Assembly (NCBI GenBank): GCA_025642075.2
Contig: JAODUO010000072.1
Span: forward strand, 205,001 to 269,000
Origin: Ridgeia piscesae
Taxonomy: Eukaryota; Annelida; Polychaeta; Sabellida; Siboglinidae
Direction: 5' to 3'
DNA: 64,000 nucleotides
This document shows positions 11,841 through 24,674 of this stretch, one piece after another. The notes below the pieces were generated by a model. That model searched no databases, was not told the DNA's origin, and saw nothing but the letters and a program-made list of their open reading frames with translations. Both the position numbers and the translations under genes were made by a program. Each line of letters opens with the position of its first letter. Position 1 is the first letter of the stretch.

Positions 11841-12123
11841 TTTCAGATCAAAAGTTAAGTTTTTTCATATCCAAAAGGAGATGTTTCTTTCACCTGTAGA
11901 GGCTTTCATTCGACGTCAAACAGAAGAACCCGGAAGACAGAGGAAGACATCAGGATTAGGAAGACAAAAACACACCACCAATTAACAGACAAGGGCAGTT
12001 ACAAGTTACCCCACGTGTACAATGACTTCATTCGTCAGGAAGTCGACATAATGAAATGAAAATCTTTATGCTAAAAGAAACATTTCAATTCAGATATGAA
12101 GAATGAAAACTTTTGATCTGAAC
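11841..12123. mobile_element. MITE-like element with long terminal inverted repeats
   Basis: The left arm (11841-11918) starts TTTCAGATCAAAAGTT and the right arm (12043-12123) ends AACTTTTGATCTGAA; the arms are inverted copies of each other for about 50 bp (both contain an ATGTTTCTTT word read inward) and more weakly for about 80 bp (the inner part includes GTCGAC/GACGTC-like words). The interior of about 125 bp has no ORF. This is the structure of a non-autonomous DNA transposon or a large hairpin. No second copy was seen in the window. Confidence 0.7.
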
Positions 12124-14011
12124 AGATATGGGGGTTTAAGATTATTTTTGACACCCATAATAGCCATACATTATGTCTCCTTTAGCAATGAATTACTTGA
12201 GACAGAGGGCCACCTGCCTTAGCCTGTGGCATTGCCATGATCAGTTTAGTAATGTTCTGGCCAATTAACTTCAAGTGCTCCACAAATGAATAATTGGCAG
12301 ATTGGGAAGGGCCCTGTATATGTAATAACATCAACAATGTTTTATTAATAAACATTAATTACTTGCATTATCTTCCGAAGGGAAATATGTTACATCAATA
12401 TTGGGTGCATTTTCTAATTGTAATGATTCTATAAGCTTTCGTGTCATGTTACTTCAGCCGTTTTAAATGTTAAATCAGATCCTGACGCCCTGATGGAGCA
12501 CTCACGTAAATTACATGGGATATTGATTGAAATAAAAGTGGATACTTCAGGAGTGGTTCTTTGGTGCACCGGAAATAAAGTAGCAATTATACCATATTTC
12601 ACAGTGGTGTTATTAATTAAAGTAATTTTTTTACCTTCCCTTGAAATGGCCACCTTGGTGTGTAAAATGTCTCCTGAAATCTAACACACACAAAAATCAT
12701 GTGATTGAAAATGACACTTCATATAGTGGTAACTATGTTACAACTTGGACTAGCACACATTGTTTGTCTCCATAATTATGCAAAAGCAATAACTAGGTTT
12801 GTGTACAGGCACCTGGTAATTAAGGTGACACTGTCCCAGTGTTGACCTTAATATACAGGTAAGGTTCCACCATATAAAATATATCTATATACAGCTGTAT
12901 ATAAATATATATATATCCATCTAGGTACATGTATATTTATAATACACGTTGAATTTTTTTATATACTAGTACTTACAAACACAAAGGGTTCCATAATGTG
13001 TTCGACATGTAAGGAATTCCAAGCCTGAAGTTCACTGAATAAGTCATGTTGTTTTGACAGAGAAATAATCTACAGCAGAGTAGTTGTTAATTAGCCCTTA
13101 GCCGTCATCAGTGTAAGTAATTAGCAGTCTGATTATGTAACAAGGTGAAAAGATGGCAGAATGGCTTGCTAATGACCATTCGGCTTGTACCTTTCTGTCC
13201 GCCATCGTCTCATTTATTTATTTCTGACATTGTTACGTTTTTACGGGAAGTATAATATTGGTAAAAAGAAGGAGGCTAAACTTAGTGTTTCGCATGGAAT
13301 ATGACCTGGCTGATTCCCTCCAATATATGCCAAAACTGCCCCTTCGGGTATTTCACATGTTCATAATGACATGAAATTTTTTAGGAATCGCATGAAATTA
13401 TGTTTTGAAGCGTGCATTTTGTGAAAGCCGTGAAGTTTTCCATTATAGTCCTAGAAAATAAGAATAAAGTTCTTTTACTATTTTGATCTTGATGTATGTT
13501 GGTTTGTTTGTTCATCACATGACACGTGTAGGTAGATGTAGTTATTTGAGAAAATGTTGTGGTTCTCGGTTCCTGTTTTGATAGCTAGGTCAGAAAATGA
13601 ACAGTAACCACATGTACTGGTGTCAGTAATAGAACAAGAACTGGTCACGTACTAGCTGGAATGAACATGATTACTGTGAACTCAGATTGATATTTTGTTG
13701 GTGTAACAGCTTCGGTTGTGTACCAGAAGTATTTTCCCTTAGGCTTCCATTGGGAATTACAGATTCCACAGATGCAAGCAAACAGATGTCGACAAACAGA
13801 TGGAAATACTAACTACCGTGTGTCACGTGGTGTACAGGGTAGAACTGTATATCTTATGACAAGTTACATAAGTTTTGTAAAATGCCAATATGTTAAGCAT
13901 TATGTCAGGGTGTAATCGTCATAATGAACAGCTAGTAAAATACAATGCTACAGTGGTACACTGTAATATATCAACTGAAATAATTAAATCCAATGAGATT
14001 TATACATCATT
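12124..14011. other. AT-rich non-coding stretch
   Basis: No exon seen. TAATTA-type homeodomain cores recur (12350s, 12610s, 13088, 13117). A run of short A/T words at 12880-12965 is cryptically simple. A frame at 12493-12684 is short and AT-driven. Confidence 0.5.
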
Positions 14012-14140
14012 TGTCCATCCGTCCATCCATCCATCCATCCATCCATCCATCCATCCATCCATCCATCCATCCATCCATCCATCCATCCATCCATCCATCC
14101 ATCCATCCATCCATCCATCCATCCATCCATCCATCCATCC
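14012..14140. repeat. (ATCC)n microsatellite
   Basis: About 30 tandem ATCC/CATC units, almost perfect. Frames read as Ile-His-Pro-Ser or Met-Asp-Gly-Trp repeats on the two strands. Confidence 0.98.
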
Positions 14141-15540
14141 AATGATATATAACACTCATTCAGCAAATATCCATACATAATATCCATTCGACAGTTTCAC
14201 ACACATCATATTGTATGGACAAAGTTGCCAACCTCGCATTGTATGGCATTATTCATCAGCACTTTTTGGAAGTATTGATTTGCTTCATAAGGACCCTTCT
14301 GGTGTTTGGCAGCATGTTTCATAACTGCACTTCACCAAGTACTGGTCCTGTAAACAGGCCAGGAACTCCATCAATCTTGAATTATAAATGTGACTGCGTG
14401 CAGGGCAGGGCAGGGACTGGATTTATTCATTGGACCTTAAATGCAGTTCTGACAGTGCCTTGCCTTGGAATGGCAGGATGAAAAAGAATTAAGGTATTAA
14501 AGTGCAGTACTGCTCCATGACCTGGAATAATTCAGGGGTGGTAATCATTAGCAGAGAGTCTGCAGAATGTGTTGTACTCCATCCCAGCTTGTTGTCAGGG
14601 GTGTGGTGAAGCATCTAACTACAAAGATATTTGCATTCAGCAGTGCCAGCCTCCACAGTAATTGTCAGTAGTGGCTGGTGACAATCTGAACATTTTGTTT
14701 ACAGTTTAACTTATCGCGGGCACAGCCTATGAATTGCAAACACTATATTGGGTTTGGTAAGCATGATTGGGCAGAGAGTAAACTGTCAGTTTGTGGTATG
14801 GTAAATTATGCAATATGGAAGTGACGGTGTCACGTGAAGGTATTTCTTTAACTGCTACGTGTGGCAGGCCATTAGGCTATATAGCCCTTCCGGTTAACGT
14901 GTGACGCGACAGGTGAAGTCTGTTGACAGGCAGTGGTGGTAATCAAAGACTTTATCTGCCTAATATTCCTCTCCATTACTGCAGGATGCGGCCAGTAATG
15001 ATTCGGTGTGAATCGTCTATAGTGCTTCACACACATCCTGGTTTCGTACTCCACTCCTGGCTGTCGTTTTAATGCAGGCTCTACTCACAGCTCGTTTTCC
15101 CCACTTTCTATCGTGTGTAGTTTTCATAGATATTTGGGTAAGATAGCTAGAGAGGAAAGTTGCTGATCCAGACCTGGATAATCTGGAAGAAACAGCATCC
15201 GGTATTTCCAGATTTATTATGATTTGTTTAAATCTAGAAAACATACACTGGGATCAAAGTGTACGGAAATGTCAGAAACCCTCCCTTTAGAGATTGTCAT
15301 GATTTATATCATTCTGACTGATCAGACTTCTCTTGTGGGATTTCCTGTTGGCTGTCGGTGAACGGATAAATGTGCCGCTCTCTGCACGATGTCTCTCTGA
15401 TGCAACCTAGCAGATGAAAGACTGGAAATGCAGTGTTTTCAGCAGCGTTAGATGCCAAGTAATTGGGCACTATGCTCATCAGTCTGTGTGGTGAGTCGGC
15501 ACTTGGCCGCTAAGGAGGTGACAACGGGGTGTTGTCTGGC
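14141..15540. other. Unassigned stretch upstream of the helical-protein gene
   Basis: No exon recognised. Frames at 14215-14481 (+) and 15017-15244 (-) have no family signature. CpG rises towards the right end, as expected near a promoter. Confidence 0.45.
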
Positions 15541-15554
15541 TTCGCAGACGTCAA

Positions 15555-15603
15555 CACAGGTAAGCAGTGTATCCCAGGTAAGTAGTGTAAATCCCAGGTA
15601 AGC
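15555..15603 (+). promoter_or_regulatory. Three consecutive consensus splice donors
   Basis: CAG|GTAAG occurs three times in 49 bp, with the GT at 15560, 15578 and 15598 (GTAAGC, GTAAGT, GTAAGC). The first is preceded by GGCTTCGCAG. They arise from a small local repeat of CCCAGGTAAGYAG. They could serve as alternative donors of a 5'UTR exon joined to the acceptor ending at 16021. Confidence 0.4.
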
Positions 15604-16330
15604 AGCTGTCAGATATGGATACCTGCGGGGCACGTGCCTGCTGGATAGCTGACTCTGCTCCGTCACATTTCACACGGTGCAAATTTATTATTGCTGCGTC
15701 CAGCCAGGGTCGTGATGAGGGTGTGGAATCTGCAGATGTAGGTGGGTGGGCCAGCGAGTGCCACTGCCATTGTAACATCGTCTGGTCAGTAGCGGCAGCC
15801 GCGGCTGTGACCAGTTTGTTGGTGTAGCTGTTGTGTGTGTGTGTGGTTAGTGCCAGGAGTACGGACAGAGCCTGCTGCATGCGGCCAGTGCTTCAGTCAT
15901 AGCAGCAGCTCCACACGTTCCGTATCTCCATCAGTGGCTGGCAGCAACACAACACAACACAACACAGCAGCCTGGCATCCTCGTCTCATCTACGATGTGA
16001 CTGCAGTGTGTTTCTCTTTCAGGGTCAGCGCAGATGACTTCACAACAGAGACCCAGCGGCTGCTGACTCCGACAGGAGCCTTTCTGGGCCTACTGATTAT
16101 GTAAAGAGGTCGCTGTCCTGTGGGAACCCGGGTTCACGCGCAGCCACCTTCGCGGGATGTAGTCGAGATGAAGTTGTTGCCAGTGTCGTCTATCATTCAT
16201 CGACGTCATACCTGTGAAGTTCGTTTCCAAGACATCACCGCCACTGACAGTGCTTTCATTTACGATTCCGTCACCGGTGCGCACCAGTGCCGTGTGCCAA
16301 CACCTCACCCTGGCGACTCTCGTTGACCCC
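15604..16330 (+). other. Probable promoter/5'UTR region of the helical-protein gene
   Basis: This stretch is CpG-richer than what follows. A strong acceptor-like site, GTGTTTCTCTTTCAG, ends at 16021, so a 5'UTR exon may run from 16022 straight into the coding sequence. An upstream ATG at 16032 opens a short frame that closes within 11 codons. A small AACAC repeat lies near 15945-15965. The frames 15835-16104, 16120-16326 and 16090-16455 (-) are not convincing as genes. Confidence 0.4.
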
Positions 16331-16484
16331 ATGCACCACGTCGTACAGTCACCGTCGGCTGACTGCGGCATGGCCACGGATATGACGGGCGGCCGGGAAT
16401 ATTCATACTCGCATCTTGCGCACCCCAAGTATCGGGAGACGTTGCGGACGCACAATTTTGCGACCCTGAAACTTGTTCAGACAG
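16331..16484 (+). CDS. First coding exon of a long-helix protein (unrecognised)
   Basis: The frame starts at ATG 16331 or, more likely, at ATG 16370, whose context GCGGCATGG is close to ideal; from there it encodes MATDMTGGREYSYSHLAHPK and then YRETLRTHNFATLKLVQT. It stops at a donor, ACAG|GTAGGT, leaving phase 1. The donor's first G completes a codon with the TT that opens the exon at 63066. The last dozen residues begin a helix that carries on across the junction in the same heptad register, which is independent support for joining the two. The first ~20 residues look disordered, and RETLRTH resembles in a general way the start of helix 1 in some BAR domains. No family assignment is safe. 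CpG content is high compared with the intron that follows. Confidence 0.68.
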
Positions 16485-16770
16485 GTAGGTGTCAGACGCT
16501 CCACAACGTGTTGCTCAGATGTTTGTCATTTGCAGGGCTCTTGCTGTGTTTATTTTACTGAGTGTGATTAATCTGGTGTCATGTGAGGCACGGAGTGTTT
16601 CCGCGGGAAATGCACTGTTACAGTAAATGGAGCCATCATACCATACAATCTGTGGCAGTTGCCATCTCGCATCGCTTAGAAATCACTAATGAAATTGATC
16701 ATCGACAAACTCGCAGACAGAAATTGACTGTGCATGCATAGAGAGTTGTAGATTGTTGCTCTTGTTGTTT

Positions 16771-18460
16771 CTGACTACACCTGACTACTCCTGACAACTC
16801 CTGGCCACTCCTGACTACTCCTGACTACTCCTGACAACTCCTGACTACTCCTGACTACACCTGACTACTCCTGACAACTCCTGGCCACTCCTGACTACAC
16901 CTGACTACTCCTGACAACTCCTGGCCACTCCTGACTACTCCTGACTACACCTGACTACTCCTGACAACTCCTGGCTACTCCTGACTACTCCTGACTACTC
17001 CTGACAACTCCTGGCTACTCCTGACTACTCCTGACTACACCTGACTACTCCTGACAACTCCTGACTACTCCTGACTACACCTGACTACTCCTGACAACTC
17101 CTGACTACTCCTGACTACTCCTGACTACACCTGACTACTCCTGACAACTCCTGACTACTCCTGACTACACCTGACTACTCCTGACTACTCCTGACTACAC
17201 CTGACTACACCTGACAACTCCTGACAACTCCTGACAACTCCTGACAACTCCTGACAACTCCTGACTACTCCTGACTACACCTGACTACTCCTGACAACTC
17301 CTGACTACTCCTGACTACACCTGACTACTCCTGACTACTCCTGACTACACCTGACTACACCTGACTACTCCTGACAACTCCTGACAACTCCTGACTACTC
17401 CTGACTACTCCTGACTACACCTGACTACTCCTGACAACTCCTGACTACTCCTGACTACACCTGACTACTCCTGACAACTCCTGACTACTCCTGACTACAC
17501 CTGACTACTCCTGACTACTCCTGACAACTCCTGACTACTCCTGACTACACCTGACTACACCTGACTACTCCTGACTACTCCTGACTACACCTGACTACTC
17601 CTGACAACTCCTGGCTACTCCTGACTACACCTGACTACTCCTGACAACTCCTGACTACTCCTGACTACTCCTGACTACACCTGACTACTCCTGACAACTC
17701 CTGACTACTCCTGACTACTCCTGACTACTCCTGACTACTCCTGACAACTCCTGGCTACTCCTGACTACACCTGACTACTCCTGACAACTCCTGGCCACTC
17801 CTGACTACTCCTGACTACTCCTGACAACTCCTGGCTACTCCTGACTACACCTGACTACTCCTGACAACTCCTGGCCACTCCTGACTACTCCTGACTACTC
17901 CTGACAACTCCTGGCTACTCCTGGCTACTCCTGACTACTCCTGACTACTCCTGACTACTCCTGACTACACCTGACTACTCCTGACTACACCTGACTACTC
18001 CTGACAACTCCTGGCCACTCCTGACTACTCCTGACTACTCCCGACAACTCCTGGCTACTCCTGACTACACCTGACTACTCCTGACAACTCCTGGCACTCC
18101 TGACTACTCCTGACTACTCCTGACAACTCCTGGCTACTCCTGACTACTCCTGACTACTCCTGACTACTCCTGACTACTCCTGACTACTCCTGACTACTCC
18201 TGACTACTCCTGACAACTCCTGACTACTCCTGACTACTCCTGACTACACCTGACTACTCCTGACAACTCCTGCTACTCCTGACTACACCTGACTACTCCT
18301 GACAACTCCTGACTACTCCTGACTACTCCTGACTACTCCAGACAACTCCTGACTACTCCTGACTACTCCTGACAACTCCTGACTACTCCTGACTACTCCT
18401 AAATAATCCTGACTACTCCTGACTACTCCTATATAATCCTGATTACTCTTGACTACTCCT
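16771..18460. repeat. 10-bp minisatellite, about 169 units
   Basis: Units are CTGACTACTC, CTGACAACTC, CTGACTACAC, CTGGCTACTC and CTGGCCACTC. From 16771 to about 18090 every unit is exactly 10 bp, roughly 132 units without an indel. After 18093 a one-base loss shifts the register, and further slips follow near 18270. Variants recur in a mixed higher-order pattern of 3-5 units. The right end decays into CTATATAATCCTGATTACTC. Confidence 0.98.
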
Positions 18461-19671
18461 TCTTCACGGGCCTGAGTTTCTGGCAACTAATGCTGTTTTC
18501 GAACACATCTGTGTGTCTGTGGGTTTCTCTCTGAAAGGTTCATTATATCCAAGATACCTTGAATTGGACTCAAGTAACCAACGTGTTAAGCACATCCAGG
18601 TGAACTAATGTCACTGTTAAGTAGACACAGGCAGGTTTGTTCTTGTAATTTAGCAGCGATTGAACATTCTACATTTTTATGTTGAGTTACAACCACAGTA
18701 AGAGACCATCTCAGAATTGTGTATTGCCAATGTGACAACACATTACCAGATATGTGAGTTTATCTTTTATAGATTAATGTGTTGATCATGCCTTAATAAT
18801 GCAGATTTAAAAACCAGGCTGTCACACGCAGAAGAGCATATTTTAGAGCGATCTGGTTGAAGCACTCCATTTCTTGCATCACGCTCTTTATCGTTATCTT
18901 CCAGTCTCCCTGTCCACCAGAAAAACTTAACACAACTTACAGAAGTTAGAATTTATATAATACAGAGCTCTGCTAAATCTTGCCAATGGGCAAGTATCTC
19001 ACATAATTTGATTAACAGAACAAACCAGAACCACTTAATTACACCAAGATAGTGTTCCATAAATATCCTACTTGAGTTTTCATCAAGTTCTGTGAAAGGT
19101 TCCTTTCGACCTATAAACCTTCAAATCTACTGCCCTGGACCTGTCCAGGGATTAATGGCCCCTGGATGAAGACTTACACCAGTGACCCTGTTAATCTCTG
19201 GGGCTGGCGGCTTAGTCCACAGGTGATGATGTGCATTTTGTGAGGAGAATCTTTCACACCTGAACGACATTTTTGACCTGAATGACATTCATCACAGGTG
19301 TGAAAAATGATTTGTCAGGGGTCAATATGGCTGCATTCATGTGTTCGTGCATGAGAATGTGTGGACGTCAGCCCAGTAAGGGTGCCCTTTATCTGATGTT
19401 TTTCTCAGCCACTTTATTTGAATATAATTATAAACCTGATGAAAATACAATGATTATTTTTAGTGTTTTGCAGAGATCTTATTTTATTTAATGTTTCTTT
19501 ATCTGTGTAAAAACATTGTTTAGAGCCAAAGATAAACTAGTTGGTTTATTTCAAGTCATTTCATCATGCTGAGAAATGTATAAAATGTATGAAAAAATAA
19601 ACTTTTTCTCATTTTATATATATTTTCTTAGTTTTCAGGCTGTTCATGCATTAACACACACTAATATCATA

Positions 19672-19675
<4 letters not shown>
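18461..19675. other. Intronic unique sequence
   Basis: No exon or RNA gene seen. A short frame at 19282-19491 has no family signature. A small hairpin-like word (CTGGACCTGTCCAG) is at 19135-19148. Confidence 0.5.
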
Positions 19676-19736
<61 letters not shown>

Positions 19737-19737
19737 A
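19676..19737. repeat. (TA)n microsatellite
   Basis: About 50 bp of TA followed by a GTATGTATGTA tail. Confidence 0.97.
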
Positions 19738-19854
19738 TATTACACATGGATATGCCATTGGTAAGATGTATATGAACTATGAAGTCAAGCAGTCAATAAG
19801 TGCCCAGTGAATGGCCTATTTATTGATTGTGTAACAATTACACTGGCCTAATGT

Positions 19855-20160
19855 GTTCATAATAGTACGTCTGGGATTGTGGGTGCGATGTATAGATGTT
19901 TCTCTTTCCCATGGTCACTCTTTGTTCCCAGTGGGTAACTCGCAACTAACAGAACCCAGTTCAACTCCTGCACTGCTACATTGCTCCAGTTCATCCAGCT
20001 GTACAAATGACAACCTGGCTATAGCATTGGTGGATGTTTGTGTACGAATAGTCTTCACGCATTCATTGTGGCATGGTATCATTCGCAGAGAAGCCGAGAT
20101 GATATTTGGTTTGAACATTCCTGAGGATTGGATACTGTGCTATAGGTAATAACTACTTTT
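19855..20160 (+). mobile_element. SINE-2, plus-strand copy
   Basis: Contains CAGTTCAACTCCTGC (box B-like), then CATTGCTCCAG, CAGCTGTACAAATGA, ACCTGGCTATAG, GGTGGATGTTTGTGTACG and GAAGCCGAGATGATATTTGG, all in the same order as in the copies at 43.4 and 53.7 kb. The tRNA-like head at the left is degraded. Frames across it (19853-20149, 19915-20118) are not genes. Confidence 0.75.
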
Positions 20161-20189
20161 ACTTACAATACGTTGAAGAACAAACTTGC

Positions 20190-20768
20190 ACCAGAATCTA
20201 ATAGTAAACCCATAGGTATCTAATAGTAAACCCACAGGTATCTACTAGTAAACTCACAGGTATCTACTAATAAACTCACAGGTATCTAATAGTAAACCCA
20301 TAGGTATCTAATAGTAAACTCACAGGTATCTAATAGTAAACCCATAGGTATCTAATAGTAAACCCACAGGTATCTAATAGTAAACCCACAGGTATCTAAT
20401 AGTAAACCCACAGGTATCTAATAGTAAACTCACAGGTATCTAATAGTAAACCCACAGGTATCTAATAGTAAACCCACAGGTATCTAATAGTAAACCCACA
20501 GGTATCTAATAGTAAACCCATAGGTATCTAATAGTAAACCCATAGGTATCTAATAGTAAACTCACAGGTATCTAATAGTAAACCCATAGGTATCTAATAG
20601 TAAACTCACAGGTATCTAATAGTAAACCCACAGGTATCTAATAGTAAACCCACAGGTATCTAATAGTAAACCCACAGGTATCTACTAGTAAACTCACAGG
20701 TATCTAATAGTAAACCCATAGGTATCTAATAGTAAACCCAGAGGTATCTAATAGTAAACCCAGAGGTA
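20190..20768. repeat. 22-bp minisatellite, about 26 units
   Basis: Unit AGGTATCTAATAGTAAACCC plus two bases (AC or AT). Positional variants (CTACTAG, AACTCAC) are shared by neighbouring units. Spacers are not unique, so this is not a CRISPR-like array. Confidence 0.97.
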
Positions 20769-21017
20769 ATAAAGAGATCCTGGGGTCTTACATTTCGAAG
20801 TTGGTAACGTTACTGATACATTAATAAAGGTATTTGTTAGGGTGAACAACCTGGCAGCCATGGGAAACTTCAGTCTATCTAGGCAGTGTGGGGGCCTCAG
20901 TTACAGAGCTAGAGGCTATGGTTACAGAAGCTCCGAAAATCATGATTACTAGTGTTACAGAACTATTTTGCGCTGTCAACTATATCATTTATTGAAACTG
21001 CCAGTAACAGGTTTCCT

Positions 21018-21196
21018 GAAAACCATTTCACTAAAATTGTTCAAAGGTCTTAAGCCCTTTACTACATTTTTTTTTTATCCTTAACAGTGACCTTGAATAC
21101 CTGACAATTGTCAACACATAAACAAATCATTTAATTTAACAATGGATTTTGTTTAATGGTGAATTTTCCTTAAGACTCTTCTTGGTGAAACGGTCA
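21018..21196. mobile_element. MITE-A copy 1 (internally deleted)
   Basis: Starts AACCATTTCACTAAAATTGT and ends near CTTAAGACTCTTCTTGGTGAAACGGTC. The ends are imperfect inverted repeats of each other, and the interior (ATCCTTAACAGTGACCTTGA, TTTAATTTAACAATGGATTT) matches the copies at 28.0 and 59.5 kb. It lacks about 85 bp from the middle relative to them. Confidence 0.75.
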
Positions 21197-23769
21197 CCTG
21201 ATCAGAGTATGTTTCACTCTTGGTAGAGGAGCCATGCAACGGTTTTCATAAAGCAATGGTGTTTGTGACAAATAGATTTGTGGTCTTGTGCAGTAAGACC
21301 ACACATCTGTGTGCAATAAGAGGAAGCCCATGGGATGACACGAAGAATGGTTCTTCCTGTCATTAAGGTAGACATACGTAATTGAGTATGTGGCCAGTGT
21401 TACTGTGTCCAGGGAGCCCCACAGGCACAATAGAACACACTTGAAACACAGGTAGAAGCACACCTGGTCATCATGGTCCACCCCAGTCAATCCATCTAAT
21501 GTCAGCCTGCTACATTGTGTCTTCTGGCTCATGGAATAAATGTCACCTATCAGGTGTACTGATGCCAGTAAATTGTCATCCATTGATATCACTTGATGAG
21601 TCGCAACCTAATCACTTGATGACAAACGGCAGCATCCAGAGTTACAAAACAGCAGCGTGTGGAGAACATCAGATTGCTATATGGGGCTGTCCATCTGTTT
21701 TTACAGTATAATCAGGTACTGAATTTCACAAGTGCTTTAATTACCCCATTGTTGTTATCAAAACTTAAGGGTTTTGAGGAGTTGGCAGTGTATGGCATGG
21801 CAATGTATTGCTTTCATTGGTATGGTGTCAGGGCTGATTACTAATCTCGCATCATATCTTGTGACATGTCACCAATCCCCTAGGTGGGGTTTGAGTGACA
21901 GCTGTGATTTTTGTAAATATTGAACTGTTACATAAAAAACAGTTTCAGTTTTATTGGATCTTGTTAGGGCAGTGTCTGAGTAGGCATAGTTTATTATACA
22001 GTGTACAACGAGATGTTACAGTACTGATGCTCACACAACTTCAGTCAAGAGGCTGACAGAGTTCCAACCTACCTATTGGCATCTGACAATTTGTGCAGTT
22101 TAGTTCATCCCACCTTGCCTGTTTCACAGAAGAGACCCTACCAAATCAGGCACATTCACCCCCCCCCAACAAACAGGTGTTTATATGACAAAGGAAGTAA
22201 AATACCCCACTCAGGGGAAACATGTTGATTGTCATCATAATTGCCAACTCTACACAGCCGCGAAATGCTAGTATGTACGATGGATGACAACTGTTAAGTA
22301 TTGCAACAGGTAATTAACCCTCTCTGCATTATTATGATTATTTTGTATCCATTTGAGGTGGTCCTTGGATGTGATAATTAATTATGTATAGCTATAGCTG
22401 TAATTTGCAACAATTTAATGAACTGTTTCATTCTGTGATAATTAACATTTCGACGGCTGCCACTTGGTGGTTGGCATGTGCACACTGTGCCTGATGATGC
22501 TTAGATTATAGTGGTTTTAGAAAGGAGATGCCATCAAAGTGTTTGGCATGTGTGCGGCTCATTTACTTATTAACGCCGATAGGTTTTTAATTATATTAAA
22601 CCTGCTGCGTGTACACGGGGAATCTTTATTCTGATATAAACACATACATTGAGAAACTACTTTGGAAAGATCCACCCATAATTTAACATCTGCTGTTCAT
22701 TATGGTTCATTTTTTGAGGGCAAAAACATTTGCATGACCTAGCAGTGTTGTATAATTTGCCTTAATTGCACTGTGGCTAAATACTTTTCAGTGAAGTTGG
22801 GAATATGGTTGAAACTAAATAAATATGTCTGCCAGTGGGTGAAGTATGAAGAGCCATGAGCAGTTGAAAGAACTGGATAATACAAGATATTTATTATAAC
22901 CTTTGTAGCAACTTTGTTTACTTCCTTGAATACTGTTTGACGAAAGAAGTCCTGTTACATTCACAAAATGTTCTTTACTTCAGCAGAAACCAAATAGTCA
23001 ATAATACATAATAAATTGTTGCATGAGGACATACTCCAGCTAATGCACCTGTTAATTGCAGCTGCTGAGTGATTCTTTAGGTTAATAGGTTTAGCCAATG
23101 CTAGGCCAATTGCAGCTGCGTTAACCAACATAATTTAATGCAAGTACCTGTGATCTTTATTACTTGCTAGATTACCTTGATCGAATACTCAGTACATAAT
23201 GGATTATGGTTGCCAGTTTGCGATATGGTCCATGAAGACGAGTGCCTCCTGTCTTGTCAGTAATTCTGTTAGCCTTTTAACTGCATTTTTGCACCCATTT
23301 CCCTCTCAGGTTCCTTGTTTTATATGGATCATGTTGGTTGCATTGGCGGTTTTTCCAGTGTATATATCAATAAATCATTCTTGAAAGTGAGCCGTGCCAA
23401 AGGGAAGATTAAAGAGAGGTCGATTCACATCTCTCAGTGTAGCCTAATGCCAGTACCAGACACAGCAGGCAGGTGTCTGCAGGTACTGCATGTTTACCTG
23501 TTCAGGTACTAACACAGGTTTACCTTTTGGTTATATGATTAAACACAGTTACTTTGGATTAGACACCCCAAGTACTGAAATGTGAAACTGCTGCCAAGAG
23601 TAAGTTCCTACCCCAGATGTAATAATACCATGATAACAATGCATTTTATTTGACATTTGCTTGAAATTTACGGCACAAATTGTACAGCATTTAAAAAACC
23701 TAATATTAACATGGCTTAGAGTTGATAAGTGCTAAGCAAACTTACTACAACAAATGATCACATTTAAAA
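21197..23769. other. Intronic sequence, AT-rich
   Basis: No exon supported. Frames at 21194-21592 (-), 21499-21711 and 23199-23512 lack recognisable features. The 22330-22450 part is CpG-free with ATAATTAATTATG and ATAATTAACA words, possible homeodomain sites. A C9 run is at about 22150-22158. Confidence 0.45.
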
Positions 23770-23811
23770 AATAAATACAGCATTTATTAATAAATACAGC
23801 ATTTATTAATA
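23770..23811. repeat. 20-bp tandem duplication
   Basis: AATAAATACAGCATTTATT is present twice back to back. Confidence 0.85.
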
Positions 23812-24674
23812 ACTATAACTATATCACATTTTTCAACAGGCTGTAAATGAACAGATTTAGAAAAAAATTGCAACTGCACAATATCCCCCAAATTCATCAC
23901 CGCAACTATAAGTAATGTGATATGTACACTATAAACAGTGACAGAAAAGAACATTGTACATGCCTGCGAATACCACCTGCGGTTGGCGGAATGGCTCACA
24001 AACAATTAGTTTGACATTTACACCCCAAGTTCGATGACATCTGATGCACTCTCAGTCGACTCACATCAATGCCCCACGACTTCTGTTCTGTCATTCAGCC
24101 ACTGGTTCTGTGGCATGACCGCACCACTCCGTCCATGTCACATCTGTGTAATAACTTCACAAACTCAATATCTCGCTGGCGATGTTGAGGTAAGGCTGGC
24201 AGGTGATGTGTAGGCAAGTTAATCACAATGCCACAAGTTCAGTTCAGTCCCTGAGTCACATGACCTTGGTAATGTGACACGCCGATTGTGGTATCAGTTC
24301 ATTTGCAAAAACCAGACTTCTGCCCTTGTCAGATATCATATGGCGGTGGTTTGACATAGAAAATAAAATTATTTAATTCATATTGGACTTTTTAGAGAAA
24401 ATTGTACTGCTGTCAATGTAAGAGTTTCTGCATACTGGGAGCAACTAGTTGGATTTCAAATCACAATCGTCTGCAGAAATCTGTACATATGCACAGAACA
24501 GAATTTGTTTAGTTATGGTTGTGGTTCACTGGTCATATAGGTTGATTTAACTAGACCAATTCAGCAGAATGAAAGAGAAACTTAGCACGTGTTCATTTCC
24601 TTTGGACAAGGGGTTGTCACCTAAGAAACAAGGCAGTCATTTGGCATGTGGGCTAATTGCCATGGTTTTAACAC

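Noticed and set aside
13890..14187. Repetitive Ile-His-Pro-Ser / Trp-Met-Asp-Gly proteins
   Set aside because: ATCC microsatellite; a 4-bp unit always yields a 4-residue repeat.
20190..20768. CRISPR-like regular array
   Set aside because: All 22 bp belong to the repeated unit; there are no unique spacers, and the genome is eukaryotic.
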